Shown: positions 63,392 through 64,000 of the stretch, in pieces
Numbering within the stretch: position 1 is the stretch's first letter
Layout: each line of letters opens with the position of its first letter
Assembly: GCF_016802725.1 (NCBI RefSeq)
Contig: NC_052679.1
Coordinates: forward strand, 4,650,001 to 4,714,000
DNA length: 64,000 nt
Direction: 5' to 3'
From: Solenopsis invicta
Taxonomy: Eukaryota; Arthropoda; Insecta; Hymenoptera; Formicidae
The notes under the pieces: generated by a model
The model's input: only the letters and a program-made list of their open reading frames with translations
Databases searched by the model: none
What the model was told of the DNA's origin: nothing
Program-made: the position numbers and the translations under genes

Positions 63392-63600
63392 CTGTAACGT
63401 ACAAGTATAACAAAAATTATAGCAACGGTCAAAATAATTAATATATTAAAGAATAATTATGCAGTTCGTAAATTTAACTTTCAATTATGATATTCAGTAA
63501 TTTAGTCATATCATATTCAAAAATTTCCAGGACTAGCAATAAAAGTTCGATGAAAATCTCTGGCTTTCCAGGTTTTTCCACGTAGTGAACACCCTGGTTA
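63392..63600 (-). repeat. diverged repeat, copy 2, with a TTTCCAGG-containing tail
   Basis: It starts CTGTAAC and shares GGTCAAAATAATTAATATAT and ACTTTCAATTATGATATTCAG with copy 1. It runs on into TTTCCAGG motifs (63523-63530 region and GGCTTTCCAGGTTTTTCC near 63564) and ends near GTGAACACCCTGG. Such TTTCCAGG-rich tails look like part of a dispersed family. The rest of the window to 64000 shows no supported feature. Confidence 0.55.
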
Positions 63601-64000
63601 ATAACAATGGGTATTTCTAACGATGGCATTTATCTCCGATATTAACTATCGGCAGCTTATCGATTGCTACAAACTCGATTACGTCTGGCTTCACATTTAT
63701 ATCCACTTTTACTCTCCGCTCTATTTTTAGAAATTCGATACAACTGATACAGTTATAGCTCTTCTCCAAGGGATCCGGACAGTTCCTAATACATTTTTAA
63801 AAAAGGTTATTCCGGCAATAAGTTCGAAACGAAAAGAAAATGAAAAAAAAAGTCGTAGCGATATTCTTGTTCTCCAGACGGAAAAGTCTCAAGCGTGTAT
63901 TCCTACGTTTAAAAAATTTTTTCTTTATTAAATTTAATTTTTGCGCGACATGGATGTCATGGCGAGGGTGGGTGCCCGTTTATAGAGACAACGTCCGGGG

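Noticed and set aside
63940..64000. possible exon at the right edge on the - strand
   Set aside because: One frame is open for about 20 codons but then stops, there is no donor, and the edge prevents judging an acceptor.

Overview
The window looks like nuclear DNA of an insect. It has no operons or long ORFs, it contains consensus GT/AG splice sites with pyrimidine tracts and branch points, it carries long GA/TC/GT microsatellites, and it is full of short foldback (MITE-like) elements. Rich CpG, abrupt switches between CpG-rich and AT-rich stretches, and the repeat types suggest Hymenoptera, probably an ant; that identification is inference. Only about 0.5 kb of the 64 kb can be supported as coding.

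Layout. The main gene is on the + strand. A coding exon lies at 7022-7199 (acidic, then proline-rich peptide). After an intron of 36,185 bp, a second exon at 43385-43497 encodes a single transmembrane helix. After a 4.07-kb intron, a probable last exon starts at 47571; it supplies a basic 12-13-residue tail and a stop codon, and an AATAAA signal overlaps the stop. The three exons join in one frame to give about 104 residues: a proline-rich N-terminal part, a helix at residues 70-90, and a tail containing CRRR. I do not recognise the protein family. The first 7 kb is upstream or 5' intronic sequence. From about 47.65 to 63.0 kb I see no gene. At 63.0-63.4 kb, two short splice-bounded blocks on the - strand may be exons of a second gene that continues off the right edge.

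Repeats. The most striking content is mobile DNA within the introns. Seven diverged copies of one 210-250-bp hairpin MITE (termini like CACGGAAAGAACAATTTT) occur in both orientations, six between 17.0 and 29.9 kb and one at 50.6 kb. At least four other foldback elements are visible: 9815-10354; 46368-47141, just upstream of the last exon; 54571-54712; and 59017-59156. The two putative - strand introns at 63.06-63.53 kb share sequence that begins exactly at the splice acceptor while their exons do not match, which raises the possibility of introns derived from repeats.

No rRNA, CRISPR, bacterial or viral gene is visible. One tRNA-like 3' half (21385-21454) is noted but is not a canonical tRNA.
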